A stretch of 14,085 bases of DNA from JABDOU01 sp041609995. GTDB taxonomy: Bacteria > Actinomycetota > Acidimicrobiia > Spongiisociales > SHLN01. The stretch lies in contig JBFIPU010000074.1 in the NCBI GenBank assembly GCA_041609995.1, forward strand, positions 1 to 14,085, written 5' to 3'. Below the pieces are notes generated by a model. The model saw nothing but the letters and a program-made list of their open reading frames with translations, was not told the DNA's origin and made no database searches. Made by a program: the position numbers and the translations under genes. Positions 1 through 7,668 of this stretch are shown in pieces (the stretch's first letter is position 1; the number at the start of each line of letters is the position of its first letter).

Positions 1-471
1 CCCTTCGTAGATGTCGCACTCATGGCGACGGTGCCCGGCAAGGGTGTCGCCACCCCCAGCCTGGCGTCGGGCCCCGGGGCCGCCGCATACGCCGAGTTGC
101 TCGGCCCGCTGGGCGCAGTGGTCGAGGTCGTGTCGGAGGAGCCGGGCGCGGCTGCGACTCGTAAGCTGCTGAGGAGCGTGTTTGTCAAGGGCATGACCGG
201 AGTGTTGACCGAGGCCTTGCGGGCCGGTCAGGCCGCCGGCGACCTCGACTGGATCTGGCGGCACCTGGCAGACGTCATCGACGATGCCGACGAGGCGTTC
301 TTGCGGCGACTCTTGAGCGGAACGACCATCCACGCCGAGAGGCGGGAGGAAGAGATGCGGCACGCCGCCACCTTGCTGACGCAGCTCGGGGTTGACCCGA
401 TCATGACCCGGGCCACGATGGAAAGCCTGGCGCTGGCCGCCGCCGAGGGGGTACCGGAGCCGAAGCCATGA
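1..471 (+). CDS. NAD(P)-dependent dehydrogenase, DUF1932-type C-terminal part (5' truncated)
   Basis: The reading frame is open from base 1, so the gene starts outside the window. The internal ATG at base 22 lies inside a conserved stretch (VDVALMATVPGKG) and is not the real start. What is visible is the end of the nucleotide-binding domain plus the whole C-terminal helical domain of the beta-hydroxyacid / 6-phosphogluconate dehydrogenase-like superfamily. The pattern SGPGA, then GAAATRKLLRSVFVKG, is typical of DUF1932 proteins, and the Lys of TRKLL is the likely catalytic lysine. A conserved end block (EEEMRHAATLL..LGVDPIMTRAT) follows. The stop overlaps the pobA start (ATGA, 468-471), so the two are probably translated together. 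Members reduce or oxidise small hydroxy acids. The substrate cannot be read from this fragment, but coupling to pobA suggests a step in aromatic-acid breakdown. Confidence 0.82.
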   Translation, partial: PFVDVALMATVPGKGVATPSLASGPGAAAYAELLGPLGAVVEVVSEEPGAAATRKLLRSVFVKGMTGVLTEALRAGQAAGDLDWIWRHLADVIDDADEAFLRRLLSGTTIHAERREEEMRHAATLLTQLGVDPIMTRATMESLALAAAEGVPEPKP

Positions 472-1628
472 GGACCCAGGTGGCGATCATCGGCGGAGGC
501 CCGGCCGGACTGCTGCTGAGCCACGTCCTGGACCGGGCCGGAATCGAGAGCGTGGTGCTCGAGCGCCAAACTCGTGAATACGTTCTGGGACGAATCCGAG
601 CCGGCGTCCTCGAATGGGGGACGGTCGAGTATCTCCGAGAGCAAGGCCTCGGCGAGCGGATGGATCGGGAAGGCCGGGTCCACGATGGCAGCGCCATCGC
701 CTACCGGGGAACCCGCCTCTTCATCGACTGCCGGAAGTATGCCAATCGGCCGTTCATGGCGTACGGACAAACCAAGATCCAGGAAGATCTCGATGCGGTG
801 AGGGGGCACGCCGTCATCGAAGAAGCCCTCGGCGTGCTACCCCACGACGTGGCGACGGATTCGCCCTACGTGACGTTCGTAAAAGACGACGAGCCCGTGC
901 GCCTCGACTGCGATTTTGTTGCCGGCTGTGACGGCTTTCATGGAGTGAGCCGCACCGTCATACCCTCCGACATCCAGCGTGAGTACGAGCGGGTCTACCC
1001 GTTCGGTTGGCTGGGAATCCTGTCTGAGACTCCTCCGCTGCCCCACCTCGTCTATGCCAATCACCCGCGGGGGTTCGCCCTCGCCTCCATGCGCAATCCC
1101 ATGCTCAGCCGCTACTACATCCAGGTGCCTGAGGACGCCCGCATCGAAGACTGGCCTGATGATCGGTTCTGGGAAGAGCTCAAAGCGAGATTTCCCACCG
1201 AGATGTCGGAGGCAATCGTCACCGGACCGTCCATCGAGAAATCCATCGCCCCCGTGCGCAGCTTCGTCTCGGAGCCCATGCGCTACGGCCGGTTGTTTCT
1301 GGCCGGTGATGCCGCCCACATCGTCCCCCCCACGGGCGCCAAGGGCCTCAACCTGGCCGTCAGCGATGTCTACTACCTCTCCCGGGCGCTCACGGCGTAT
1401 TACGACGACGGCACGTCCGACTACCTCGACTCCTATTCCGACATGGCGCTGCGCCGAGTATGGGGAGCAGTGCGGTTCTCCTGGTGGCTCACCAGCATCT
1501 TGCACCGTTTTCCCGATCAGGACGATTTTGGCCAGCGCATCCAGGAGTCGGAGCTCGACTATCTGGCCACATCCGAAACCTTTGCTGCCTCGGTGGCCGA
1601 ACAATATGCGGGGCTCCCCTTCGAGTAG
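468..1628 (+). CDS. pobA: 4-hydroxybenzoate 3-monooxygenase (PobA)
   Basis: Group A flavoprotein monooxygenase converting 4-hydroxybenzoate, NAD(P)H and O2 to protocatechuate in the cytoplasm. It has 386 residues, close to the usual ~390, and aligns from end to end with the Pseudomonas enzyme from memory. Visible motifs: FAD dinucleotide motif GGGPAG (residues 9-14), the YVLGRIRAGVLE block (38-49), DG motif AGCDGFHG (152-159), and FLAGDAAHIVPPTGAKGLN (277-295). Residues matching the Pseudomonas active site are present: Tyr196 (Y201), Ser207 (S212), Arg209 (R214), Arg215 (R220), Tyr217 (Y222), Pro288 (P293) and Tyr380 (Y385). The substrate carboxylate-binding and phenol-deprotonating residues are therefore kept, and the assignment is specific. 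The ATG overlaps the stop of the upstream dehydrogenase by 4 bases. The gene converges on galD, with a hairpin between them. The product feeds the ring-fission pathway whose later genes (ligJ, galD) lie next door. Confidence 0.96.
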   Translation: MRTQVAIIGGGPAGLLLSHVLDRAGIESVVLERQTREYVLGRIRAGVLEWGTVEYLREQGLGERMDREGRVHDGSAIAYRGTRLFIDCRKYANRPFMAYGQTKIQEDLDAVRGHAVIEEALGVLPHDVATDSPYVTFVKDDEPVRLDCDFVAGCDGFHGVSRTVIPSDIQREYERVYPFGWLGILSETPPLPHLVYANHPRGFALASMRNPMLSRYYIQVPEDARIEDWPDDRFWEELKARFPTEMSEAIVTGPSIEKSIAPVRSFVSEPMRYGRLFLAGDAAHIVPPTGAKGLNLAVSDVYYLSRALTAYYDDGTSDYLDSYSDMALRRVWGAVRFSWWLTSILHRFPDQDDFGQRIQESELDYLATSETFAASVAEQYAGLPFE

Positions 1629-1703
1629 CTCTGCTCACCCGGTTGAGGTCGGTCGGGCGAGGTGAATGAGGATTGATCAACGTCCTGCCATCGGCCATGA
1701 CGT

Positions 1704-1733
1704 CGCGCGGCTCCGGTCCACCGAGCCGGCGCG
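1704..1733. terminator. Hairpin between convergent pobA and galD
   Basis: The left arm CGCGCGGCTC (1704-1713) pairs with GAGCC (1723-1727) and GCGCG (1729-1733), with one bulged G and a 9-base loop. It lies between the stop codons of two converging genes and is directly next to the galD stop, so it could end transcription from both sides. No T-run follows on either strand, so intrinsic termination is not proven. The rest of 1629-1736 shows nothing else recognisable. Confidence 0.45.
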
Positions 1734-1736
1734 TAT

Positions 1737-2798
1737 TCAGTAGGAGTGGGGAAACGCCAACCCATCCATCAGCTTGCGGGCCGTGCGAATGATGCCTGCC
1801 CGCCGCACCACCGGCCCCCCGCCCGCCATTTCCAGCTCCACGGCCACCTCGAAGGCCCCTGACGGATGCTCCAAAACCATCCTGCCCTCGCCCTCCACCC
1901 TCACCTCCGAGCCAGGCGAGCCCGGAATCAGGCACCCGGTGGCGGCAGATACGGCTCCCAGGACGCCGATCGCTTGATGGCACCTGTGCGGAATGAAGGT
2001 GCGGGTACAGACGTTGCCACCGGACCGCGGAGGAGCCACCATGGTCAGTTTGGGAACGGTGCTGCCTGCTACGTCCCCGAGGTTCATCAGGTATCCGGCT
2101 TCGAGGCGGATCTTCTCCAACAACGTCGTGAGGTCGCCATTGGCTTCGAGCTCGGAGCAACTCTCATAACCGCTGATGCCGACTGCATCCGCCCGCATCA
2201 CGACCACCGGCATTCCGTTGTCAATCAGCGTGACCGGTACTCCCGACACGATGTCGACGGCGTTGCCGGTCGGCAGCAATGCTCCGGTGGAGCCGCCGGC
2301 AATGTCCTCGAAGTCGATGGTGATGGCGGCGGCCGTGCCCGGCACCCCCGAAATGGCCGTGTCTCCTTCATACACCGGCATCCCATTGCGCACCTGCAGT
2401 TGGGCCGTCGCGATCGAATCGGTATTCAGCATGCGAATGCGCACCTCGACCGTTCCGTCCGGCGGTGTGACCAGGCCCCGCTCGAGGGCAAACGGCGCCA
2501 CCCCGGCCAGCAAGTTGCCGCAGTTCTGCCGATCCGTCACGAAGGCGTCGTCCACTCCCAGTTGCAGAAACAGGTATTCGACGTCAGCCGCATCATCGTC
2601 CGCTCGCGCCACCACGGCCACTTTGCTGGTCAGCGGATGAGCGCCTCCCATCCCATCGATTTGACGCCCGTCGGGGGTGCCCATGATCTCCATCAGAACC
2701 CGATCGCGCGCGCCCGGGTCCGAGGGGAGATCTTCCCGCAAGAAGTAGAGGCCCTTGGAGGTGCCGCCCCGCATGACCATGGTGCGGATGCCGCTCAT
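1737..2798 (-). CDS. galD: 4-oxalomesaconate tautomerase / allylic isomerase (GalD/LigU, PrpF family)
   Basis: PrpF-family isomerase of 353 residues with the diaminopimelate-epimerase-like fold, probably cytoplasmic. It is expected to convert 4-oxalomesaconate between its keto/enol or double-bond isomers, just before the LigJ hydratase step of protocatechuate/gallate meta-cleavage. Visible blocks: MRGGTSKGLYF (9-19), IDGMGGAHPLTSKVAVV (47-63), NCGNLLAGVAPFAL (92-105) and HRCHQAIGVLGAVSAATGC (271-289). Lys59 and Cys93 keep the 34-residue spacing that I recall for the catalytic Lys66/Cys100 pair of LigU. Cys273 is a second conserved cysteine. The gene starts 19 bases after the ligJ stop and is last in an operon with ligJ and the SDR. 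PrpF proteins also act on 2-methylaconitate, but the LigJ neighbour argues for 4-oxalomesaconate. Sequence alone does not separate tautomerase (GalD) from 1,3-allylic isomerase (LigU). Confidence 0.88.
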   Translation of the reverse strand: MSGIRTMVMRGGTSKGLYFLREDLPSDPGARDRVLMEIMGTPDGRQIDGMGGAHPLTSKVAVVARADDDAADVEYLFLQLGVDDAFVTDRQNCGNLLAGVAPFALERGLVTPPDGTVEVRIRMLNTDSIATAQLQVRNGMPVYEGDTAISGVPGTAAAITIDFEDIAGGSTGALLPTGNAVDIVSGVPVTLIDNGMPVVVMRADAVGISGYESCSELEANGDLTTLLEKIRLEAGYLMNLGDVAGSTVPKLTMVAPPRSGGNVCTRTFIPHRCHQAIGVLGAVSAATGCLIPGSPGSEVRVEGEGRMVLEHPSGAFEVAVELEMAGGGPVVRRAGIIRTARKLMDGLAFPHSY

Positions 2799-2817
2799 CG
2801 CGACCTACGGTAATCGC

Positions 2818-3840
2818 CTAGCGGCCCCGGGCGGACAATGCGGCATCGAGCCGGGGGTATACCCGCCTGGCGTTGCCGGCGAAAACCTGGTTCCGGCCGG
2901 CCTCAGAGATGTCGAGCGATTCGACGTAGCGCTTGGTGTCATCGAAATGGAACCCCGTCTCGGGATCGATCGACTTCACCGCCCCCACCATCTCGGAGGC
3001 AAAGAGGATGTTGTCGGTGGAAATCACCTCGAAGAGCAGGTCGATGCCGGGCTGGTGATAGACGCAGGTGTCGAAAAACACATTGTTCATCACATGCTCG
3101 GCCAGGGGCGGTTTTCCCAGTCCCTCGGCCAGGCCCCGGTACCTTCCCCAGTGATACGGAATCGCCCCTCCCCCGTGGGGTATGACGAAGCGCAAATCAG
3201 GGAACACTGCAAACAGGTCGCCCTGGATGAGCTGCATGAAGGCGGTCGTATCTGCATTGATGTAGTGGGCACCGGTGGCGTGGAAATTCGGATTGTCAGA
3301 GGCCGAGACGTGGATCATGGCCGGGACCTCGAGCTCGACCATCTTCTCGTACAGCGGGTACCAGAATTCGTCAGTGAGCGGCCGGGAGGTCCAGTGGCCA
3401 CCTGACGGATCGGGATTGAGGTTGCAGCCGACGAAGCCGAGCTCGTTGACGCATCGGTCCAGCTCCGCCAGCGAGTCGGTGATGGGGGCTCCCGGTGATT
3501 GGGGCAACATGCAGACCCCGACGAAGTTGTCCGGGTACAGCTGGACCACCCGGCTGATCAGATCGTTGCAAGCTCGCGCCCAGACCTGGGAGGTTTCCGA
3601 ATCGCCGATGTGATGGGCCATCCGGGAGGCCTGCGGTGAGAAGAGCGTGACATCCAGGCCGCGTTCGCGTTGCAGACGCAGCTGGTTGGGCTCGATGCTC
3701 TCCCGGATCTCATCATCGGTGATCACCGCCGGATCCGGCGTGGGGAGGGACGGATCGGCCAGACGGGCGATCTGGGCCTCCCGGAACGCGCCGTGGGCCG
3801 GGGGCGTGGTCGTGTAATGACCGTGGATGTCGATGATCAA
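2818..3840 (-). CDS. ligJ: 4-oxalomesaconate hydratase (LigJ, amidohydrolase superfamily)
   Basis: Metal-dependent hydratase adding water to the isomerised 4-oxalomesaconate to give 4-carboxy-4-hydroxy-2-oxoadipate, which an aldolase then splits to pyruvate and oxaloacetate. The 340 residues match Sphingobium LigJ (about 341) along the whole length as I recall it. Metal-site candidates are His6 and His8 (DIHGHY), His177 (MIHVSAS) and Glu283 (FASEMVGAV), equivalent to the known LigJ zinc ligands. The strong blocks CMLPQSP, CNLNPDPSGGHW, PHGGGAIPYHWGR (221-233) and FFDTCVYHQPGI are also present. The start is TTG at 3840, chosen because it gives the conserved MIIDxHGHY N-terminus. The TTGA overlaps the stop of the upstream SDR gene, so translation is likely coupled. 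Other amidohydrolases such as decarboxylases share the fold, but the CNLNPDPSGG and SEMVGAV blocks favour LigJ. Confidence 0.93.
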   Translation of the reverse strand: MIIDIHGHYTTTPPAHGAFREAQIARLADPSLPTPDPAVITDDEIRESIEPNQLRLQRERGLDVTLFSPQASRMAHHIGDSETSQVWARACNDLISRVVQLYPDNFVGVCMLPQSPGAPITDSLAELDRCVNELGFVGCNLNPDPSGGHWTSRPLTDEFWYPLYEKMVELEVPAMIHVSASDNPNFHATGAHYINADTTAFMQLIQGDLFAVFPDLRFVIPHGGGAIPYHWGRYRGLAEGLGKPPLAEHVMNNVFFDTCVYHQPGIDLLFEVISTDNILFASEMVGAVKSIDPETGFHFDDTKRYVESLDISEAGRNQVFAGNARRVYPRLDAALSARGR

Positions 3841-4628
3841 GTTGAGTTCCTTTCCCCGAGATGGCGTTGCAAGGCGAGGTGGCTCCCCATCCCGCCATCC
3901 GGTGTCAAATTGGCGCCCCGGAACCAGGCCGAGTCGTCTGATAGCAAGAACGCGATGACGGGAGCAACATCCTGCGGCCGGCCATGGCGATCCATGTTGC
4001 GCACGCTCTCTTGAGCCCGCTCTCCCAGCAGCTCGAGGAACTCACCGAGAATGGGCGTCTCCACGGGGCCGGGGCTGACACAGTTCATCCGTATGCCGCG
4101 GTCCCGCCAGGTCCACCGGTTCTGCATCGTCCAGACGATCACGGCCTCTTTGGATAGGAAGTAGCTACGGGGACCGGCCTCCAGCCCGTGTTCCTCGACA
4201 AATGCGTCAACGGTGTCCCAATCCGTCGCCAGCAGCGCCGTCACCTGGTCGAGGTGGTCGCGCCAACCGTTGCCGGCCATCGAGGCCAGATTCACGATCG
4301 AGGCACCGTCCGCCAGCTTGGGAATGAGGCCGAGGGTCAACCGGCGGAGGGCGAGGGTATTCACCTTGAGAACCTCGGCGGCCGGCTGCGCCGGAGAAAC
4401 TCCGGCGATATTGCACAATCCGTCGGCGCCCGCCGGAATCGAACCAACCAGGGAATCGATTGAACGCGGGTCGAGGAGGTCAGCCTGCAGGAATTCGTCC
4501 ACCTCACCGGACGGGTGACGATCGACGCCGATCACCTTGGCGCCCCGCTCCATCAAGTCCCCTGCGGCCGCCTTCCCGATCCCAGAAGCCGCCCCGGTGA
4601 CGATGATGGTCTTGCCGGAAAGGTCCAT
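3837..4628 (-). CDS. Short-chain dehydrogenase, coniferyl-alcohol-dehydrogenase-like
   Basis: NAD(P)-dependent SDR of 263 residues. Visible: cofactor loop TGAASGIG (11-18), VIGVDR (32-37) with an Asp that favours NAD(H), NIAG (73-76), catalytic Ser116, Tyr156 and Lys160 (YFLSK), and MNCVSPGPVETPILGEF (181-197). The DGLCNIAGV block and the EAVIVW helix after the catalytic Lys resemble Pseudomonas coniferyl alcohol dehydrogenase (CalA) and 3-alpha-hydroxysteroid dehydrogenases. The likely reaction is oxidation of an alcohol such as coniferyl alcohol to the aldehyde, but the substrate is inferred. It is the first gene of the SDR-ligJ-galD operon, and its stop overlaps the ligJ start. There is no Shine-Dalgarno before the ATG. 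A TAGCTT box lies 6 bases upstream, so the mRNA may be leaderless. Confidence 0.85.
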   Translation of the reverse strand: MDLSGKTIIVTGAASGIGKAAAGDLMERGAKVIGVDRHPSGEVDEFLQADLLDPRSIDSLVGSIPAGADGLCNIAGVSPAQPAAEVLKVNTLALRRLTLGLIPKLADGASIVNLASMAGNGWRDHLDQVTALLATDWDTVDAFVEEHGLEAGPRSYFLSKEAVIVWTMQNRWTWRDRGIRMNCVSPGPVETPILGEFLELLGERAQESVRNMDRHGRPQDVAPVIAFLLSDDSAWFRGANLTPDGGMGSHLALQRHLGERNST

Positions 4629-4688
4629 GGGGGCAAGCTACCGGATCCGGGACTTGACGACCTGCCCGGTCACCACGACACTCTGGAC
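4629..4688. promoter_or_regulatory. 60-bp divergent promoter region, possibly leaderless on both sides
   Basis: This gap separates the SDR operon (-) from the OsmC gene (+). On + there is TTGACG (4654-4659), a 17-base spacer and GACACT (4677-4682), then 6 bases to the GTG at 4689. On - there is a TAGCTT box (4635-4640, read on -), again 6 bases before the ATG. Neither start has a Shine-Dalgarno. This geometry puts transcription start at or next to the start codon in both directions. The -35 for the minus side is weak. The boxes are matched by eye only. Confidence 0.35.
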
Positions 4689-5843
4689 GTGAGCCCATCG
4701 CAGGCGCCCAACCTTCTCGCCGAATCCGGCCTGCCGCTCGCCTATCCGGCCGAGGTCGAACTGCTCGAGGCCCCCGACCCGGATGGATTCCAGGTGGCGA
4801 TTCGGGCCGCGGTCAGATCGCTGACCGTGATGCAGAAAGAAGCCATTGTCAGAGGCTCCGGCCTCACCTGGCGCCTGGCGAGCGATGAAGGCCCTTACCT
4901 ACAGGGGCACGATGTTGCTCCTGCCCCTCTCGCCTATCTCTCCACTGGCCTGGCGGCCGACTTGTTCGTCCATGTGGAAAAGAGCCTGCAGGCCGCCGGG
5001 CTCCCGGTCGATGGGTTGTCACTGACCGTTGACAGCCGCTACACCATCGAGGGCTCACTGCCGAGGGGCACCATGGTGGGGGGCGCCCTGGCGCCCGAGA
5101 TCACCGTCACAACACCCGGGGTCGACACGTCGATCGCAATAGGGGCGGCCATGACGGGTGTACTCACGTCCCCCGCCACCGGACTGGCACGGGCCGCCCT
5201 CGAGAATTCGTTCTCGCTGACGAGCCATGGTGTCCAGATTCCGGTGGGGCGGGTGAAGGGATCAGAAATCCAGCCACCCCACCATCAGGCGCGGCCGGCC
5301 GCCTTCCCGCCGCCCCTCCGACAGGGTGGGTCCGCCGTCAAAAAGATCATGGATGTGGGCAGCGACACCCCGGATGTGGGAGCCAGCCTGGCACCGGACC
5401 AGCGCCGTCAGCTGCACCTGCAAGCCCTCGCCGCCCGCCGCAACGACGGGTTGATCGAAATCGATGTCGCCGTCCACCGGCCCCACGGCTCCACGTTCCG
5501 GTTCCTCAGCGACCCCGACGCCAGGCTCGCCCCCGATCCATTGACCTATCTGAGCGGGGGCATCGGGTTCTGTTTCATGACCCAGATCGGCCGCTACGCC
5601 AAGATCCTGGGGCGTTCCCTTGGCGACTATCACATCATGCAGGACACGCGCTTCTCATCAGGAGACCCCGCCGCCAATCCGCCCGCGGCCGGCAGAGCGG
5701 GACCGGTACAGACCCACGTCTACCTGGCCCCGGACGAACCCGACTTCGCGCCGCACGCACTCGACATGAGTGAGCAAACGTGTTTCGTGCACGCCATGTG
5801 CCGCACGGAGCTGCGGCCCAAGGTGAAGACACTCGCCGGCTAG
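4689..5843 (+). CDS. Tandem OsmC-domain protein
   Basis: Protein of 384 residues made of two OsmC/Ohr-like domains, roughly 1-195 and 196-384, whereas ordinary OsmC proteins are single domains of about 140-190. OsmC/Ohr proteins are thiol peroxidases reducing organic hydroperoxides with two cysteines. In the second half Cys295 (in SGGIGFCFMT, on the central helix) and Cys365 (SEQTCFVHAM) sit where the two catalytic cysteines belong, and Cys371 follows. Aligning the halves by eye, the first half has Asp91 (STGLAADLFV) and Ser174 (ENSFSLTSHG) in those places, so it is probably inactive and structural or ligand-binding. The GTG start is chosen because longer in-frame extensions run back into the SDR gene on the other strand and the gap carries promoter-like boxes. 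It converges on dctM, overlapping stop codons. Its substrate, and any role in protecting aromatic metabolism from peroxides, are inferred. Confidence 0.75.
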   Translation: MSPSQAPNLLAESGLPLAYPAEVELLEAPDPDGFQVAIRAAVRSLTVMQKEAIVRGSGLTWRLASDEGPYLQGHDVAPAPLAYLSTGLAADLFVHVEKSLQAAGLPVDGLSLTVDSRYTIEGSLPRGTMVGGALAPEITVTTPGVDTSIAIGAAMTGVLTSPATGLARAALENSFSLTSHGVQIPVGRVKGSEIQPPHHQARPAAFPPPLRQGGSAVKKIMDVGSDTPDVGASLAPDQRRQLHLQALAARRNDGLIEIDVAVHRPHGSTFRFLSDPDARLAPDPLTYLSGGIGFCFMTQIGRYAKILGRSLGDYHIMQDTRFSSGDPAANPPAAGRAGPVQTHVYLAPDEPDFAPHALDMSEQTCFVHAMCRTELRPKVKTLAG

Positions 5844-5847
5844 CCGG
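5836..5847. repeat. 12-bp palindrome holding both stop codons of convergent genes
   Basis: CCGGCTAGCCGG is a perfect palindrome. Its central CTAG supplies TAG as the stop of the OsmC gene (5841-5843) and, on the other strand, TAG as the stop of dctM (5840-5842). It could form a short hairpin in both transcripts, but it has no loop room and no T-run, so a terminator role is uncertain. Confidence 0.5.
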
Positions 5848-7141
5848 TCATCAGATCCGGTAACCAGGTGACCAGTCCGGGGAACAGGATCACCAGCATG
5901 ATCGCAATCGCCAGGGCACCGACGAAGGGGAAAATGCCGCGGAACACGTCGCTGAGAGGGATGCGCGTCACGCCCGACACGACGAACGTGATCAGGCCGA
6001 CCGGTGGCATCAGCAGACCGGTGAGCAGCATCATGATCGTCAGCACCCCGAACCAGACCCCGCTGTACCCGAGCGCAATGATCACCGGATACATGATGGG
6101 GGTCATGATCACCAGGATGGCGATCTCGTCCATCAGCGCACCGAGGATGAAATAGACGACGAAGATCATGGTCACGATCAACCAGGGGGCGATCTCCAGA
6201 CCGGTGATCCATTCTCCGAGCTCGATCGGTATACGGGAGGCCGTGAGAAAGAAGCCGAAGATCTGGCCGGCGATCACCAGCATGAAGATGAACGAGGTGG
6301 TGCGAATCGTGCGACTGAGCGCCGCCACGAATCCCTCCCAGGTCATGCGGCGGGTGATGACACCGTACAGGAGCGACAGGAACGCTCCGGCGCCGCCGGC
6401 TTCGGTGGGTGTGAAGATGCCCATGTAGATGCCGCCCATCACGATGCCGAAGATGACGGGCACCACCCACACCAGCCGCATGGCGGCCAGCTTGCTCAGG
6501 CCGGGTGACTTCGCCGGCAACGGCGCATAGTGGGGTCTGGCCAGCACCGTGAGGTGGGCGGTACCCATCAGCAGCAGGGTGCACAGGATGCCGGGGATGA
6601 TGCCGCCGATGAGGGTCTGGCCGATCGGTTCTTCGGTGAGCACGCCATACAAGACCAGTACGGCACTGGGCGGGATCAAGGCACCCAGCGTTCCGCCCAC
6701 GGCGGCGGTGGCGGCAGCAAACCCGAGGTCATAGTTGAAACGCTTCATTTCAGGCACGGCCACCACCGACATCGTCGTCGCCGATGCGACGGCCGAACCA
6801 CTGACCGCCCCGAACAATGCCGCCGCACCGATGGTCGCCACGCCCAGGCCGCCCCGCAGTCGCCACAAGAAGGCGTCGATGGCGCGGTAGACGTCGGCTC
6901 CGAGCTGGGCGGATGCCAGCAGCAGTCCCATCAACACGAACAGCGGAATCACGGAGAGGGAGTAGAGGGACGCGCCGAAGAACGCATCGGAACCCAGCCG
7001 GGAGAGGGCGGCCCGGGGGTTGGTGATGAGGGCGAATCCCACCACTCCGACTGCGATCATCGCCACCCCCACCGGCACCCGCAGCAACAACAGCAGCACC
7101 ATGAAGATGAGGCCAAGGATGCCGATCAATTCCGGGCTCAT
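5840..7141 (-). CDS. dctM: TRAP transporter large permease (DctM)
   Basis: Membrane subunit of a tripartite ATP-independent periplasmic-type transporter, 433 residues, the usual length for the family. It forms the ion-coupled transport channel with DctQ and takes substrate from DctP. It is almost wholly hydrophobic, consistent with 11-13 membrane helices. Family motifs visible: GAVSGSAVASA (111-121), VPEMKRFNYD (129-138), GGTLGALIPPS (149-159) and, near the end, LLMPPVGLITFVVSGV. The ATG start overlaps the dctQ stop by 4 bases (ATGA). Substrate is set by DctP and cannot be read from this subunit. The position between aromatic-degradation genes suggests an aromatic or related carboxylate. Confidence 0.95.
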   Translation of the reverse strand: MSPELIGILGLIFMVLLLLLRVPVGVAMIAVGVVGFALITNPRAALSRLGSDAFFGASLYSLSVIPLFVLMGLLLASAQLGADVYRAIDAFLWRLRGGLGVATIGAAALFGAVSGSAVASATTMSVVAVPEMKRFNYDLGFAAATAAVGGTLGALIPPSAVLVLYGVLTEEPIGQTLIGGIIPGILCTLLLMGTAHLTVLARPHYAPLPAKSPGLSKLAAMRLVWVVPVIFGIVMGGIYMGIFTPTEAGGAGAFLSLLYGVITRRMTWEGFVAALSRTIRTTSFIFMLVIAGQIFGFFLTASRIPIELGEWITGLEIAPWLIVTMIFVVYFILGALMDEIAILVIMTPIMYPVIIALGYSGVWFGVLTIMMLLTGLLMPPVGLITFVVSGVTRIPLSDVFRGIFPFVGALAIAIMLVILFPGLVTWLPDLMTG

Positions 7142-7668
7142 ATCTCGATACCCGGCGACTCACCCGTCATCTCGGGGTCCTCGCCCCCTTCCTCACCCAA
7201 TGCCCGCATGACCAATTTCATGGCGGTCGACAGCCCGTAGAGCGCCGAACCGACGGCGGCGACGAACACGAAGGGCCACACCGCCCACTCGAGCACGGGT
7301 GTCTCCGCCCCGGTCACCTGCTGCCGCAACCCGAAGTGGTAGAGCTGGAACGCCATGTAGCCGAGAACGATCACACCGATGATGTCGGCGAAAACGTCGA
7401 GTACCAGCCGGAAACGCGGTCCCACCCGCTCGTATATCAGATCGACCGTGATGTGATCGCCCTCGTCCTCGGAATGGGCCAGACCGAGGAACACCACGAG
7501 CACCAGCACCAGCGAGGTGACCTCCACGGTTCCTGGCACGGGATTCCTGAATGCGCTGCGGCCGGTGATGTCGGCGACCGTCAGGAACAGCATCCCCATG
7601 AGGGCGAGACCCGCCACGTAGTGCATACCCAGGTTGAATCGACGAATCCAGCCGATCAGCCTCGTCAC
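7138..7668 (-). CDS. dctQ: TRAP transporter small permease (DctQ)
   Basis: Small membrane subunit, 176 residues from the GTG at 7668, with four hydrophobic segments (about 14-32, 46-64, 84-105 and 125-147), as expected for DctQ. The GRSAFRNPVPGTVEVT block after the first helix and the SEDEGDHITVDLIYE block are family-typical. The GTG has no good ribosome-binding site. Fourteen codons upstream and in frame is CTG (7708-7710), preceded by AAAGGAGG with a 5-base spacer, almost the same leader as dctP. Translation may therefore start there, giving 190 residues with an acidic, Ala/Ser-rich extension. The stop overlaps dctM. A long hairpin separates the gene from dctP. Confidence 0.9.
   Translation of the reverse strand: MTRLIGWIRRFNLGMHYVAGLALMGMLFLTVADITGRSAFRNPVPGTVEVTSLVLVLVVFLGLAHSEDEGDHITVDLIYERVGPRFRLVLDVFADIIGVIVLGYMAFQLYHFGLRQQVTGAETPVLEWAVWPFVFVAAVGSALYGLSTAMKLVMRALGEEGGEDPEMTGESPGIEI

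Noticed and set aside
1866..2813. Long + strand open frame (315 codons) opposite galD
   Set aside because: Shadow of galD, with no recognisable motif and no ribosome-binding site.
4515..4688. Upstream extension of the OsmC frame
   Set aside because: It lies opposite the 5' end of the SDR gene. GTG 4689 fits the promoter-like boxes and domain length.
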